Notes: a model not told the origin generated them from the letters alone. 64,000 bases of DNA from Pseudomonas sp. TNT3 (GCF_010095445.2 NZ_WFGV02000011.1:56642-120641); one strand, 5' to 3'. Numbered from the stretch's first letter, positions 35,879 to 45,812 are shown. A program made the numbers and translations.

Positions 35879-36205
35879 ATGAAGCTGACATTTCTATTTT
35901 CGAGTGTGCTGTTATTTATACCGCTAGCGGTGACTGCTGCGCCCAGAAGTGAATCGGGGCAGATCAGTTTTGTCGGTCAGATTGTCGAGGCCGGGTGCGC
36001 GGTAGGGCAGGCCGGTGCTGTGCAATTCACCGAGTCCAGACGTCTTCAGGTAACCCCGGGGGTGAGCGTAGAGGTGAACACCTACCGAAATGCTTGTGCT
36101 CGCGGCTCGATGCCTCTTACGGCGACGTTCGAGCGCTTGAGTTCAGACGGGATCGGCGTGGCGACAACCTCTGAAAAGGGCATCGTCACCATCACCTACC
36201 TGTAG
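35879..36205 (+). CDS. Small exported protein related to type 1 fimbrial subunits
   Basis: 108 residues. A signal peptide (about 1-20) is followed by GQISFVGQIVEAGCAVG, which matches the first beta-strands of FimA-type pilins (G-x-I-x-F-x-G-x-I...C). A second Cys (NACARG) could close the typical disulfide, and the C-terminus ends in a TYL-type beta-strand (GIVTITYL). Pilin subunits are normally 150-180 residues and sit with chaperone and usher genes; this one is short and alone. It may be a stand-alone pilin-like domain. Role unknown. Confidence 0.7.
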   Translation: MKLTFLFSSVLLFIPLAVTAAPRSESGQISFVGQIVEAGCAVGQAGAVQFTESRRLQVTPGVSVEVNTYRNACARGSMPLTATFERLSSDGIGVATTSEKGIVTITYL

Positions 36206-36345
36206 GAAGCAGCGGGCAGGGTCGAGGGGAAATTCTTTCACGGCCGACCGAAGGTGCGCGTGCGTGTGTCGGCCGTGCAGGTATACTGCCGCCTTTCGCG
36301 GCTCGCTGACCGGGCCCGACTCTATTGCATCACCCCGGAGCTTTC

Positions 36346-36603
36346 ATGACTTCCCCGACACAACCGCCGGTTGCCGCCGCTTTGAGCGACGACCAGGCAG
36401 ACCTGCCAGACAGCGTCGACTCCAGCGCAGACAGCGAAACCAAAGCCGCCATCCCGGCGTTCAAGTTCCCGTTCAAACCGGGTGACCTGGCAGCGGCCAA
36501 GAGCGCCAGCCAGCCGTGGTACAAGAACGGCGCTAAGAACGGCCACACCAAGACGCCAGGTGCCGCGCCTCCGGGTACTCGTCGTTCGATGGGCAAGCGT
36601 TAG
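36346..36603 (+). CDS. Small basic hypothetical protein
   Basis: 85 residues, low complexity and probably disordered: an acidic N-terminal half (SDDQADLPDSVDSSADSE) and a basic, Lys/Arg/Pro-rich C-terminal half (KNGAKNGHTKT; GTRRSMGKR). No signal peptide, membrane span or Cys. GGAG precedes the ATG, and TATACT at 36282 could be a -10. The charge split suggests nucleic-acid or ribosome contact, but this is only inference. Function unknown. Confidence 0.65.
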   Translation: MTSPTQPPVAAALSDDQADLPDSVDSSADSETKAAIPAFKFPFKPGDLAAAKSASQPWYKNGAKNGHTKTPGAAPPGTRRSMGKR

Positions 36604-36652
36604 GTTTCAGAACTTTGTTATCCGCTGTACCGCTATCGTCGGAACGCCGCCC

Positions 36653-36735
36653 GGAGCAAGCTTTGCTCCCACATTTAAACCGCGCCAGGCGCGGTTCGGT
36701 GTAGGAGTGAGCCTGCTCGCGATGAGGCCATCTCA
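36653..36735. repeat. Hairpins and a single REP-like element
   Basis: GGAGCAAGCTTTGCTCC (36653-36669) and AACCGCGCCAGGCGCGGTT (36678-36696) are perfect or near-perfect hairpins. GTGTAGGAGTGAGCCTGCTC after them resembles the REP families seen elsewhere. The second hairpin may act as terminator for the convergent genes on either side. Confidence 0.55.
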
Positions 36736-36756
36736 GGCACAGCACTTCTGGCTGAA

Positions 36757-37506
36757 TCAAGCCGCCCGCAACGAGATGAACGCATAGTTCGGCGTCATCT
36801 CGCGTGCCACTTCCGCCCCCGCCGCCAGCACCTGCCCGGCGACGTCTTCACCTGACAGATGAAACTGCCACTCACTGCCCCATTCCGGTAGCGTTTGCCC
36901 GATCACCTCATCGAGGGTCGTGGCAAACGCCGTCATGTCCGGCAGATAGGCAGTGAATCCGTCACCTTTGAGCGCGGTGGTGCGAATCCCCAGCAACGCG
37001 CAAATCGCATCCTTGGTTTGAATCTCGTCACGATCCGCCTGACGGGAACGATGGATCAACCCTGCCAGTTCCTGATCCACCAATTCACCCCCCACAATCA
37101 GATCCGGTCCTTTTTCCCACGACTCCGGCGGACATTCCTTCACCGCGGTGTTCAGGGGGATGTGCGGATTGATTTCCATCGGGTAGATGCGGCACACCAA
37201 GGGGCGACGTTCATAGATGCGACAAAGGTTGTCTTCGTCAAGATTCCGGCAGCGACCGGCGTTGTACGCAGCAAAGGTGATGGCGACGTACGCGTCGGAC
37301 TCGCCGCTGCGAACCACCGCCGAACGGCGTTCGGCGTGTTCGCGTTGCTGCAGGGGCAGCCCGAGGCCATTGCCCAGAAAACCTTCGACCAACACGATCA
37401 CCTGGCCGCCGTCATTCGCCCACATGCGGGCTTCTTCCAGGGTCAGGGGTACATGGTGGTCGTTGCAGCATTTGCCGCAACCTACGCAGGAAAACGTTGT
37501 ATTCAT
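36757..37506 (-). CDS. YkgJ-family cysteine-cluster protein
   Basis: 249 residues. The N-terminal FSCVGCGKCCNDHHVPLT has the CxxCxxCC motif of the PF03692 family, and further Cys (CRNLDEDNLCRIYERRPLVCRIYP) complete the proposed zinc or iron-sulfur site. The family function is unknown; some members have been linked to metal handling or protein modification. Start at MNTTFSC (37506), where the conserved part begins; the frame is open upstream without a ribosome site. Single gene. Confidence 0.85.
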   Translation of the reverse strand: MNTTFSCVGCGKCCNDHHVPLTLEEARMWANDGGQVIVLVEGFLGNGLGLPLQQREHAERRSAVVRSGESDAYVAITFAAYNAGRCRNLDEDNLCRIYERRPLVCRIYPMEINPHIPLNTAVKECPPESWEKGPDLIVGGELVDQELAGLIHRSRQADRDEIQTKDAICALLGIRTTALKGDGFTAYLPDMTAFATTLDEVIGQTLPEWGSEWQFHLSGEDVAGQVLAAGAEVAREMTPNYAFISLRAA

Positions 37507-37651
37507 TGAGCAGTCAGTCGCATCCGGAAGCAGGAATCGGCGACAGAAAGCCACCGCGAAGACCTGCGTCGAAGCAAGTTATGCGCCACACATCCGTGTT
37601 GATGGCTAGAACCGGTCATGCACGGCGCGCAGCATTATCCGATCTGACCGG

Positions 37652-37978
37652 TCACTGCGCCTTAGTGGTTGGGCGAATGGAATCCCATTCGGTGACGTAG
37701 GCGGTTTTGGTTTTCTTGTTGTAGAGGCACAACTCGGTCCCTTGCTGGCCTTTCATGTGTTTTTGCGGGTATTGGCCTTGCAGCAGGAGGGCGGTGTAGT
37801 CGACCCGGTCATCGAACTGCGCGGACTTGCCGACGGGTTTGACGTTCTTCAGGCCGCTGGCCTTGGTGCAACTGGCGATCACGGCCTTGTCGTAGGCAGT
37901 CCAGGCGTCGGGGCTGGAAGCGTTGGCGTGGGTGGCCAGAGCCGTGAGGCAGAGAAGGGACAGAGTGCTGGCTTTCAT
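37652..37978 (-). CDS. Exported hypothetical protein
   Basis: 108 residues. Signal peptide (about 1-20, ending HANA). The mature domain has two Cys (VIASCTKASGL, GTELCLYNKKT) that could pair, and ends DSIRPTTKAQ. Small single-domain periplasmic proteins of this kind are frequent in Pseudomonas; I do not recognise a function. Single gene between the YkgJ-type and GNAT genes, with AGGAGTCC-like sequence in the gap on the plus strand reading GGACTCCT as its ribosome site. Confidence 0.7.
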   Translation of the reverse strand: MKASTLSLLCLTALATHANASSPDAWTAYDKAVIASCTKASGLKNVKPVGKSAQFDDRVDYTALLLQGQYPQKHMKGQQGTELCLYNKKTKTAYVTEWDSIRPTTKAQ

Positions 37979-38035
37979 GGTTCAGGAGTCCTTGGGCTTT
38001 TGGTGGCCAGTATGCCTGATGGGGCGATAGCGGTA

Positions 38036-38521
38036 TCAACCCGGAACCAGTTCCCGGCGAACGACACGCATCCCGACACTTTCATACAGATGCTGCGCCC
38101 GAACGTTGTCCTCTAGCACCTTCAAATCCACAAACCCTTCGCGCCGCTGTTGAAACACGTTGAACGCCTGCAGCAGTAAAGCACGTCCCAATCCCCGGCC
38201 CTGGGCTCGAGGGTGCACCACCAGGTGCTTGATGTAGGCGCTGGTCCAGCACTGGGCCACGCCCACGACGCCTTGAGCATCCAGCGCAATAAAGCACAGG
38301 CTCGGATCGTACTCGGGGTCGGTTTCAAAGCGCCGTTGCCAGAGATCCAGCGCCGGTACTCGCCCGCCGCCTTGCTGATAACCCATCTCCATCAGCTGAT
38401 GAACGGCCTCGGCCAATTCAGGACGGTAGAGGGTCAACACGATGTCCTGCGGCCAGATGAAGTCAGGCACAGCCTCGGTGAGGTTGCGCCGCATCAAGAA
38501 ACAGAATTGCTCAGCCAACAC
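38036..38521 (-). CDS. GNAT-family N-acetyltransferase
   Basis: 161 residues. GNAT fold with the acetyl-CoA loop VHPRAQGRGLGRALL (R-x-x-G-x-G/A) about 112-126, then FVDLKVLEDNVRAQHLYESVGM typical of the last strands. Substrate unknown. The start is probably the GTG at 38521, 3 bases after the cheV coding sequence and with AGGG in front; an ATG at 38494 has no ribosome site. Probably co-transcribed behind cheV. Confidence 0.87.
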   Translation of the reverse strand: MLAEQFCFLMRRNLTEAVPDFIWPQDIVLTLYRPELAEAVHQLMEMGYQQGGGRVPALDLWQRRFETDPEYDPSLCFIALDAQGVVGVAQCWTSAYIKHLVVHPRAQGRGLGRALLLQAFNVFQQRREGFVDLKVLEDNVRAQHLYESVGMRVVRRELVPG

Positions 38522-39424
38522 TCAATGACCCTGTTCTGCGACAGCCTTGGCCGCTGTGATCAGGCACTTGGTCAGGTCGGGTGAGGAAAACTTGGTCAGC
38601 ACGGCATTCGCGCCCGCCAGTCGCGCCTTTTCGCTGTTCATCGCGCTGTCCAGCGACGTGTGCAGCAGCACGTAGAGGTGCGAGAAGTCAGGTGTTTCGC
38701 GAAGGGTGCGGGTAAAGGCGTAGCCGTCCATCTCGGACATTTCGATGTCGGAGACGATCAGGTTGATCTGCTGATCGGTGCCTTGCAGGTCCAGCAGGCA
38801 GTCGATGGCTTCCTTGGCGCTGCGGGCGGTATGGCATTGCAGGCCGAGGTTGCGCAGGGTGTGTACCGATTGTTGCAGCGCTGTCTGGCTGTCATCTACC
38901 ACCAGAATTCGCGCGGTGCCGAGTATTTCGGCGTCTTCCATGCTGAGTTCGGTCGGGGCTGATTCGATCTGGGCCGGGGCAATGCCGTGGATGACTTTCT
39001 CGATATCCAGCACCTGCACCAGCGTACCGTCGACCGACGTGACGCCGGTAATATACGAGCGCAGGCCGCCAGAGCCATAAGGCGGTGGGCGGATGTCAGT
39101 GGTCAGGCAGTGGACGATCTTGCTCACCGCCTGGACGTGCAGGCCCTGCTTGGAGCGACTGACGTCAGTGACGATCAGGCAACCACCGTTGGGGTCCTCA
39201 AGCGGACGTTCGCCGATGGCCCGACTCAGGTCGATCACCGACAGGGACATACCGCGCAAGGTGGCGATGCCTTTGACGTGTGGATGCGATTCCGGAAGCC
39301 TGGTCAGTGGCGGGCAGGGAATGATTTCACTGACTTTCAGCAGGTTGATCGCCATCAGCTTGCCGCTGCGCAAGGTAAACAGCAGAAGCGAAAGTGAGTC
39401 TGCGCGGGCTTTGTTGGAAGACAT
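38522..39424 (-). CDS. cheV: Chemotaxis coupling/response protein CheV
   Basis: 300 residues. An N-terminal CheW-like domain (about 8-155) is fused to a receiver domain (about 170-295) with RILVVDDSQTAL, phospho-acceptor in LIVSDIEMSEMDGYAF, and a Lys in VLTKFSSPDL. It couples chemoreceptors to CheA and probably acts as a phosphate sink. It sits away from the main che cluster, as Pseudomonas CheV paralogues often do, so it may serve a subset of receptors. Confidence 0.93.
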   Translation of the reverse strand: MSSNKARADSLSLLLFTLRSGKLMAINLLKVSEIIPCPPLTRLPESHPHVKGIATLRGMSLSVIDLSRAIGERPLEDPNGGCLIVTDVSRSKQGLHVQAVSKIVHCLTTDIRPPPYGSGGLRSYITGVTSVDGTLVQVLDIEKVIHGIAPAQIESAPTELSMEDAEILGTARILVVDDSQTALQQSVHTLRNLGLQCHTARSAKEAIDCLLDLQGTDQQINLIVSDIEMSEMDGYAFTRTLRETPDFSHLYVLLHTSLDSAMNSEKARLAGANAVLTKFSSPDLTKCLITAAKAVAEQGH

Positions 39425-39551
39425 AAAAACCTTCTGTGGAAAAAGGTGGCAGGCGATCGCGGGATCGCCAACAGCTATCGATGCCGGGTTATCGACTCGT
39501 AAAGGGCAGGCTTTAGGTCAATTACCCGGTATCACCGACCGACGCGACCTA

Positions 39552-39684
39552 TGTAGCAGCTGGCGAAGCCTGCGTTCGGCTGCGCAGCAGTCGTCTATAT
39601 AGTCGACCCAGTGACTCAACGGGACCCGATACTCAGGTTTCACGACTGCTTCGCAGCCGAACGCAGGCTTCGCCAGCTGCTACA
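39552..39684. repeat. REPIN, TGTAGCAGCTGGCGAAGCC family
   Basis: Arms of 43 bases (39552-39594 and 39642-39684) are inverted with a single mismatch around a 47-base loop. It lies between cheV, which starts at 39424, and the 3' end of norR. Confidence 0.95.
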
Positions 39685-39709
39685 TGAAACGTGGTGAATG
39701 GAGGGTGTG

Positions 39710-41260
39710 TTATTTCATGCCCAATCGCTTGGCCATCCGCCCGAGATTCGCCCGGTCCAAGCCTAGCTCACGCGCTGCGCTTGCCCAGTTGTTGTGGTGG
39801 CGCTCAAGGCAGGCGCCGATCAGTTGGCGTTGATACTGCTCGGTGGCTTCGCGCAAATCTCCCGACACCAGCGGCACCGGAGCGGCGGCGGAGGGTTGTG
39901 CGGTCACTTCAATGCTGCCGTTGGGCAGGTCCAGGTCCGCGGCACTCAAGCTGAGAATCTTCGGCCGTTCCTTGCAGTTGCCCAGCGCCTTCAAGGCACT
40001 GCGGCCAATCAAGTGTTCCAGCTCTCGCACGTTGCCAGGCCAGTCGTACGCCAGCAATGCAGCCTGGGCATCGCTGTTCAGGCGCAGGCTGTTCAAGCCC
40101 ATGCGCGAGCGGTTCTGTTCGAGGAAGAAGCCGCTGAGCAACAGCACGTCGCGGCCTCGGTCGCGCAGGGCGGGCACCAGCAGCGGGTAGACACTCAGGC
40201 GGTGATAGAAATCGGCACGGTAGCGACCACTGCGCACTTCCTCCGCCAGGTCACGGTTGGTCGCCGCGATCAGGCGCACGTCCACCTGATGCTCCTTGTC
40301 CGACCCCAGGCGCTGCAGTTGGCCGCTTTGCAGAACACGCAGCAGCTTTGCCTGCACCGTCAGGGACAACTCGCCGACTTCATCCAGAAACAGTGTGCCG
40401 CCATTGGCCAGTTCGAACTTACCGCGTCGATCATTCATCGCACCGGTGAACGCACCTCGGACATGGCCGAACAGTTCGCTTTCCACCAAGGTGTCCGGCA
40501 GTGCGGCGCAATTGAGGCTGATGATCGGTTTATCGGCGCGGGCAGACGCGGCGTGGATGGCTTGGGCGACCAGTTCCTTGCCCACCCCGGTTTCCCCGGT
40601 GATCAACACGGTCAGGTCGCTGCCGCCCACCAGGTTGATTTCTTCGACCAGTCGCTTGTGGGTCTTGCTCTGGCCGATCATTTCGCGGTTTTGCTGCCCG
40701 CTCGCCTGGCGATAAACCTCGGCGCGCTGATGCTCGTCTTCGACACGATTGGCCAGGCGCTCGATGCGTTCGGCAGCGTTGACCGTGGCGGCGGCGAGGC
40801 TGGCGAAGGCTTGCAGGGCGTCCAGTTCGATCGGTTCAAAGCGTTCCGGATCAAGGGCGTCAAGGGTCAGCAAGCCCCACGGGCGCTCGTCGATGAACAG
40901 GGGGCAGCCCATGCAATCGTGGACTTCAAGATGCTCATCCAGGCCCGCGACCAGACCGTCGTACGGATCGGGCAGTTCGCTATCGGCGGCGAACCGGGTC
41001 GGTCCGGGGCTGCTGAGCAGCGCCGCGAAACGTGGATGCTCACTCACCTTGAAACGTCGACCGAGGGTGTCGGTACTCAAGCCGTCGACTGCCAGTGGCA
41101 CCAGCCATTCGCCATCAAGGCGCAACAGCGCTGCTGCATCACAGGGCAGCAGGGCGCGCATGGCTTCGAGCAAGCGCCGATAGCGCTCACCTTCCGGAAG
41201 TTCGCGGGACAGGTCAGCGACCAGTGGAAGCAATGTCGTCAGCAGGGATTTTGCAGTCAT
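39710..41260 (-). CDS. norR: Nitric-oxide-responsive sigma54 activator NorR (FhpR)
   Basis: 516 residues. N-terminal GAF domain (about 20-165) for the NO-sensing iron site. AAA+ domain (about 195-425) with Walker A GETGVGKE, the sigma54-contact loop GAFTGA and Walker B GGTLFLDEVGEL. C-terminal Fis-type HTH NWASAARELGLDRANLGRMAKRLG. It is divergent from hmp; the P. aeruginosa orthologue FhpR drives fhp (hmp) in response to NO. Its own start codon lies within one of the three NorR sites, suggesting self-repression. Confidence 0.95.
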   Translation of the reverse strand: MTAKSLLTTLLPLVADLSRELPEGERYRRLLEAMRALLPCDAAALLRLDGEWLVPLAVDGLSTDTLGRRFKVSEHPRFAALLSSPGPTRFAADSELPDPYDGLVAGLDEHLEVHDCMGCPLFIDERPWGLLTLDALDPERFEPIELDALQAFASLAAATVNAAERIERLANRVEDEHQRAEVYRQASGQQNREMIGQSKTHKRLVEEINLVGGSDLTVLITGETGVGKELVAQAIHAASARADKPIISLNCAALPDTLVESELFGHVRGAFTGAMNDRRGKFELANGGTLFLDEVGELSLTVQAKLLRVLQSGQLQRLGSDKEHQVDVRLIAATNRDLAEEVRSGRYRADFYHRLSVYPLLVPALRDRGRDVLLLSGFFLEQNRSRMGLNSLRLNSDAQAALLAYDWPGNVRELEHLIGRSALKALGNCKERPKILSLSAADLDLPNGSIEVTAQPSAAAPVPLVSGDLREATEQYQRQLIGACLERHHNNWASAARELGLDRANLGRMAKRLGMK

Positions 41261-41311
41261 AGTGACTCCGTGTAGTCGGTATGACTATATAGAAGCAAGC
41301 GTCTAAATGAC
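41256..41311. promoter_or_regulatory. Three NorR enhancer sites
   Basis: GTCATAGTGAC (41256-41266), GTCGGTATGAC (41275-41285) and GTCTAAATGAC (41301-41311) all fit GT-N7-AC with TGAC half-sites. Three such sites are required by NorR at E. coli norVW. The first overlaps the norR ATG. Confidence 0.85.
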
Positions 41312-41351
41312 TATAAAGGTTTTAAATTGTTGATTTATAACGAAAAATTAA

Positions 41352-41369
41352 CTGGCACGAATACTGATA
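41352..41369 (+). promoter_or_regulatory. Sigma54 promoter of hmp
   Basis: CTGGCACGAATACTGATAA carries a perfect -24 element (TGGCAC, GG at 41354-41355). Ten bases on, the -12 dinucleotide is GA rather than GC. It lies 43 bases downstream of the last NorR site and about 50 bases before the hmp ATG. Confidence 0.65.
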
Positions 41370-41416
41370 AGCATAGGGTAATCAGTTGGTAATCCACGTC
41401 GCTCAGGAGTCACCCT

Positions 41417-42598
41417 ATGCTTAGCGTTCAAGACCGCGCAATCGTCAAATCCACCGTGCCGTTGTTGGAAAGCGGCGGCGAAGCGTTGATCACTCACTTC
41501 TACCGCATGATGCTCTCCGAATACCCTGAAGTGCGCCCGCTGTTCAACCAGGCCCATCAGGCCAGCGGTGATCAACCTCGCGCCCTGGCGAACGGTGTGT
41601 TGATGTACGCGCGGCACATCGATCAGCTTGACCAGTTGGGCGACCTGGTGGCCAAGATCATCAACAAGCACGTGGCCCTGCAGATCCTTCCGGAACACTA
41701 CCCGATTGTGGGTACCTGCCTGCTGCGCGCGATTTCCGAAGTGCTTGGCGACGAGATTGCGACCCCCGAAGTGATGAGCGCCTGGGGTGCGGCTTATGGG
41801 CAACTGGCTGACATTCTGATCGGTGCCGAGACCGCTATCTACGACCAAAAGGAGCACGCGCCCGGTGGCTGGCGCGGCGCGCGGGAATTCATCGTGGCGA
41901 GCAAAGTGGAAGAGAGCGCGGAGATCATTTCGTTCTACTTCGAGCCGGCTGACAAGGGCCCGATTCTGGCGGCAGAACCCGGCCAGTACATCGGCATGAA
42001 GCTGGTCCTCGACGGTGAAGAGATCCGTCGTAACTATTCATTGTCGGCGTTGGCCAACAATGGTCAGTACCGCATCAGCGTCAAGCGCGAACAGGGTGGT
42101 CGCGCTTCCAATCATTTGCACGATCAGCTGCATGTCGGCGCAAAGATCCAGCTGTTCCCGCCATCGGGTGAATTCACGCTGAGTGCCAGCGACAAGCCGC
42201 TGGTGCTGATCAGCGGCGGTGTCGGCATCACCCCGACACTGGCGATGCTCGAAGCGGCGTTGGCGACCGAACGGCCGGTGCATTTCATCCACTGCGCGCG
42301 CAACGGTAGCGTCCACGCGTTTCGTGACTGGATCGACGGGCTGGCTGAACGTCATCCGCAGCTGCAGCGCTTCTACTGCTATGACGAAGATGATGGTGTG
42401 AGCCCGGCGGCGCACCGCGTCGGGTTGTTAAGTCAGGAGCAGTTGGGCGAATGGTTGCCGCAGGAGCGCGACGTGGACGCCTATTTCCTGGGGCCTAAAG
42501 GCTTCATGGCAGCGATCAAGCGCCACCTCAAAGCCTTGGGCGTACCCGAGAAGCAAAGCCGCTACGAGTTCTTCGGCCCGGCTTCGGCGCTGGAGTAA
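41417..42598 (+). CDS. hmp: Flavohemoglobin, nitric oxide dioxygenase
   Basis: 393 residues. Globin domain (about 1-138) with the proximal His in ILPEHYPIV (about 85). FAD domain with RRNYSLSA (about 205). NAD domain with SGGVGITPTLAML (about 270) and the C-terminal YFLGPKGFMAAIKRHL. It converts NO and O2 to nitrate using NAD(P)H. Divergent from norR, with NorR sites and a sigma54 promoter between. GGAGTCACC is the ribosome site region. Confidence 0.96.
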   Translation: MLSVQDRAIVKSTVPLLESGGEALITHFYRMMLSEYPEVRPLFNQAHQASGDQPRALANGVLMYARHIDQLDQLGDLVAKIINKHVALQILPEHYPIVGTCLLRAISEVLGDEIATPEVMSAWGAAYGQLADILIGAETAIYDQKEHAPGGWRGAREFIVASKVEESAEIISFYFEPADKGPILAAEPGQYIGMKLVLDGEEIRRNYSLSALANNGQYRISVKREQGGRASNHLHDQLHVGAKIQLFPPSGEFTLSASDKPLVLISGGVGITPTLAMLEAALATERPVHFIHCARNGSVHAFRDWIDGLAERHPQLQRFYCYDEDDGVSPAAHRVGLLSQEQLGEWLPQERDVDAYFLGPKGFMAAIKRHLKALGVPEKQSRYEFFGPASALE

Positions 42599-42632
42599 CC
42601 TCCGCCCTCGCCAGTCCAGACGCAACACCCCT

Positions 42633-42765
42633 TGTAGCCGCTGGCGAAGCCTGCGTTCGAGGACGCAGTCCTCGCCAGTCCGGTCGCTGCGATGCAACAG
42701 GTCGATCACGGTTATCTTGCAGGCGAGGACTTCGTCCTCGAACGCAGGCTTCGCCAGCTGCTACA
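42633..42765. repeat. REPIN, TGTAGC(A/C)GCTGGCGAAGCC family
   Basis: Arms TGTAGCCGCTGGCGAAGCCT...CTCGCC and GGCGAGGAC...GCTTCGCCAGCTGCTACA face each other, with an additional inner GAGGAC stem. It sits between the convergent 3' ends of hmp and dauR. Confidence 0.92.
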
Positions 42766-42783
42766 CGGATCGCGGTGCAGCTT

Positions 42784-43410
42784 TTAGCCTTTGAGTTCCT
42801 TCAAATGCTTGTACACCGTTGCCCGGCCCATGTTCAGGACGTTGGCGACGTAGTTGGAGGCGCTTTTGCCCTTGAAGGCGCCTTCGGCGTGCAGCGCCAG
42901 CACCAGTTCGCGTTTATGGTCCCGGGTCAGCATGCTCAGGCTCAGCTGACGCTCGCGCAGCCAGGCATGCAGGAAGGTGTTGATCCGCTCCTGCCAGTCA
43001 TCGCGAAACAGTGAATCCGGTTGTGGAATCAACTTGCTCGGCGACAGAAACAAATCCAGTGCCGCCTTGGCATTCTCGAACAAAGAAATATTCAGATTGA
43101 TGCACAGCACCGCCAGCGGTTGGCCCTCGCTGTCACGCAAAACACTGCTCAGGCTGCGAATTTTCTGACCGTCCCAGTTGAGCTTTTCGTACGGCCCGAT
43201 GTTTCGCTCGCTGATGTCTTCGCTGAGCATGTCTTCCAGGGATGAGTCATCACCGATTTCCCGCTTCGACAGGTTGTTGGCGATGTAGTCGACCTTTTGC
43301 GTGCGCAGATCGTGCAGCACCACCTCGGCGTGGGGAAAGAACAGGGTGGCGATTGCATCGCTGATGGCTCGGTAGTTATCCAGGGCCGGGTCTTTTTCGG
43401 GTGCGTTCAT
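42784..43410 (-). CDS. dauR: YheO-type regulator DauR
   Basis: 208 residues. An N-terminal YheO/PAS_6 sensor domain (about 12-120; FPHAEVVLHDL; LCINLNISLF) and a C-terminal HTH (about 150-205; FKGKSASNYVANVLNMGRATVYKHLKEL). In P. aeruginosa DauR represses dauBAR and is relieved by D-Arg or D-Lys. It is the last gene of the same three-gene order here, 89 bases after dauA. The ATG at 43410 is preferred over a TTG immediately before it. Confidence 0.9.
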   Translation of the reverse strand: MNAPEKDPALDNYRAISDAIATLFFPHAEVVLHDLRTQKVDYIANNLSKREIGDDSSLEDMLSEDISERNIGPYEKLNWDGQKIRSLSSVLRDSEGQPLAVLCINLNISLFENAKAALDLFLSPSKLIPQPDSLFRDDWQERINTFLHAWLRERQLSLSMLTRDHKRELVLALHAEGAFKGKSASNYVANVLNMGRATVYKHLKELKG

Positions 43411-43499
43411 CAAGTAGAGCTCCAGGCCACGTCAGCGCCCGTCAAAAGGGGCGCCGGGAGTTTGCCGCAAACAGTCTGAAACGTCACTCCAGTGCCGCA

Positions 43500-44762
<1,263 letters not shown>

Positions 44763-44776
44763 GAGGGGCGGTGGTG

Positions 44777-45724
44777 TTAGTGCTGCAATTGGTAAATGGC
44801 GTTTGTCAGTGCAATGTCTTCCAGTCCCAGGCCGATCGAGCGGAAAAACACGTGACGGTCATAGTCCGGGCGCTGCACTTTTTCGCTGAGCAGATCGGGC
44901 AGGTCGCCCACGATGCTGTTGCTGTCCCAACCATGTTGCTCACCGGCGATCAGCATTTCACCGGCCGAGCCCGGGGTGCTCAGACGATAGTCACAGAACA
45001 CCTGCATGTCATTGAGGCTTTGCGGCGGTACTTCGTGGGCACGAGGGGCGTTAGTGCTGATCGATGTGATCAGCGCCGGTTTGCTTAGCGTGGCCGGATC
45101 GATCACCGGGCCGGCGGACGAGGTGCAGAGCATGATCACATCGGCGTCGTGGACGGCGGCCTCGCGACTCTCGACAAGGGACAGGCGCGGATCGAGGCTT
45201 TTGAGCTGCGCCAATGCCTGCGGATCAAGCGTGCTCAAGCCTGGCGAATAGAGGGTGATGCTCTGCCAATCGCGCAGTCCCTTGACGTAATGCAGGTGCG
45301 CCTGGGCCACTTTGCCGCTGCCGATAATCGCCAGGCGTCGCGCGTTCAACGGCGCGAGCGCGTCGATGGCGACGGCGGTGGTCGCGGCGGTGCGCGCTGT
45401 CGTCAATTCTCCTGCATCGCACAGCAGCAAGGGCTGGCCAGTCTGCATCGACATCAGCAACGTCCACGCTGTGACCAATGGGCCTTGTTCGCGCACGATA
45501 TAGGGCGAGGTCTTGACCCCATAGACACCGTCTTCGGCCAGGACACCCAGATAGTTGATGAAGTCGCCCGCCCCTTGAGGGAACTCGACCAGCTGCTGTG
45601 CCGGTTGCAAGGCCTTTCCAGCAGCCAGGTCGCGAAACAGTTTGCGCAGGATCTGCGGCACATCGACCTGTGCCAGCAGCTCTCGAGCCTGGGGTTGGGT
45701 GATCACGATCGACGAACTGGACAT
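44777..45724 (-). CDS. dauB: DauB, ornithine-cyclodeaminase-family L-arginine-forming dehydrogenase
   Basis: 315 residues of the OCD/mu-crystallin family. Substrate-binding part GVYGVKTSPYIV (about 67); Rossmann site LAIIGSGKVAQAHLHYV (about 131); LCTSSAGPVIDP (about 197). In P. aeruginosa DauB uses NAD(P)H to turn 2-ketoarginine and ammonia into L-arginine, so DauA and DauB together racemise D-Arg. First gene of dauBAR with a good promoter and palindrome upstream. Confidence 0.92.
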   Translation of the reverse strand: MSSSSIVITQPQARELLAQVDVPQILRKLFRDLAAGKALQPAQQLVEFPQGAGDFINYLGVLAEDGVYGVKTSPYIVREQGPLVTAWTLLMSMQTGQPLLLCDAGELTTARTAATTAVAIDALAPLNARRLAIIGSGKVAQAHLHYVKGLRDWQSITLYSPGLSTLDPQALAQLKSLDPRLSLVESREAAVHDADVIMLCTSSAGPVIDPATLSKPALITSISTNAPRAHEVPPQSLNDMQVFCDYRLSTPGSAGEMLIAGEQHGWDSNSIVGDLPDLLSEKVQRPDYDRHVFFRSIGLGLEDIALTNAIYQLQH

Positions 45725-45759
45725 GGTCGGCTCCGGGGGGGCTTAAACTAAACTTATTT

Positions 45760-45791
45760 GTCCATTATGGACTTTTAGTTGTCTCTAGCAA
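45760..45791 (-). promoter_or_regulatory. dau promoter with candidate DauR operator
   Basis: On the minus strand TTGCTA (45786-45791) and CATAAT (45764-45769) are separated by 16 bases. The perfect palindrome GTCCATTATGGAC (45760-45772) covers the -10, the position expected of a repressor site. Confidence 0.65.
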
Positions 45792-45812
45792 GCCTCTGAT
45801 AAATTCCCGGGC

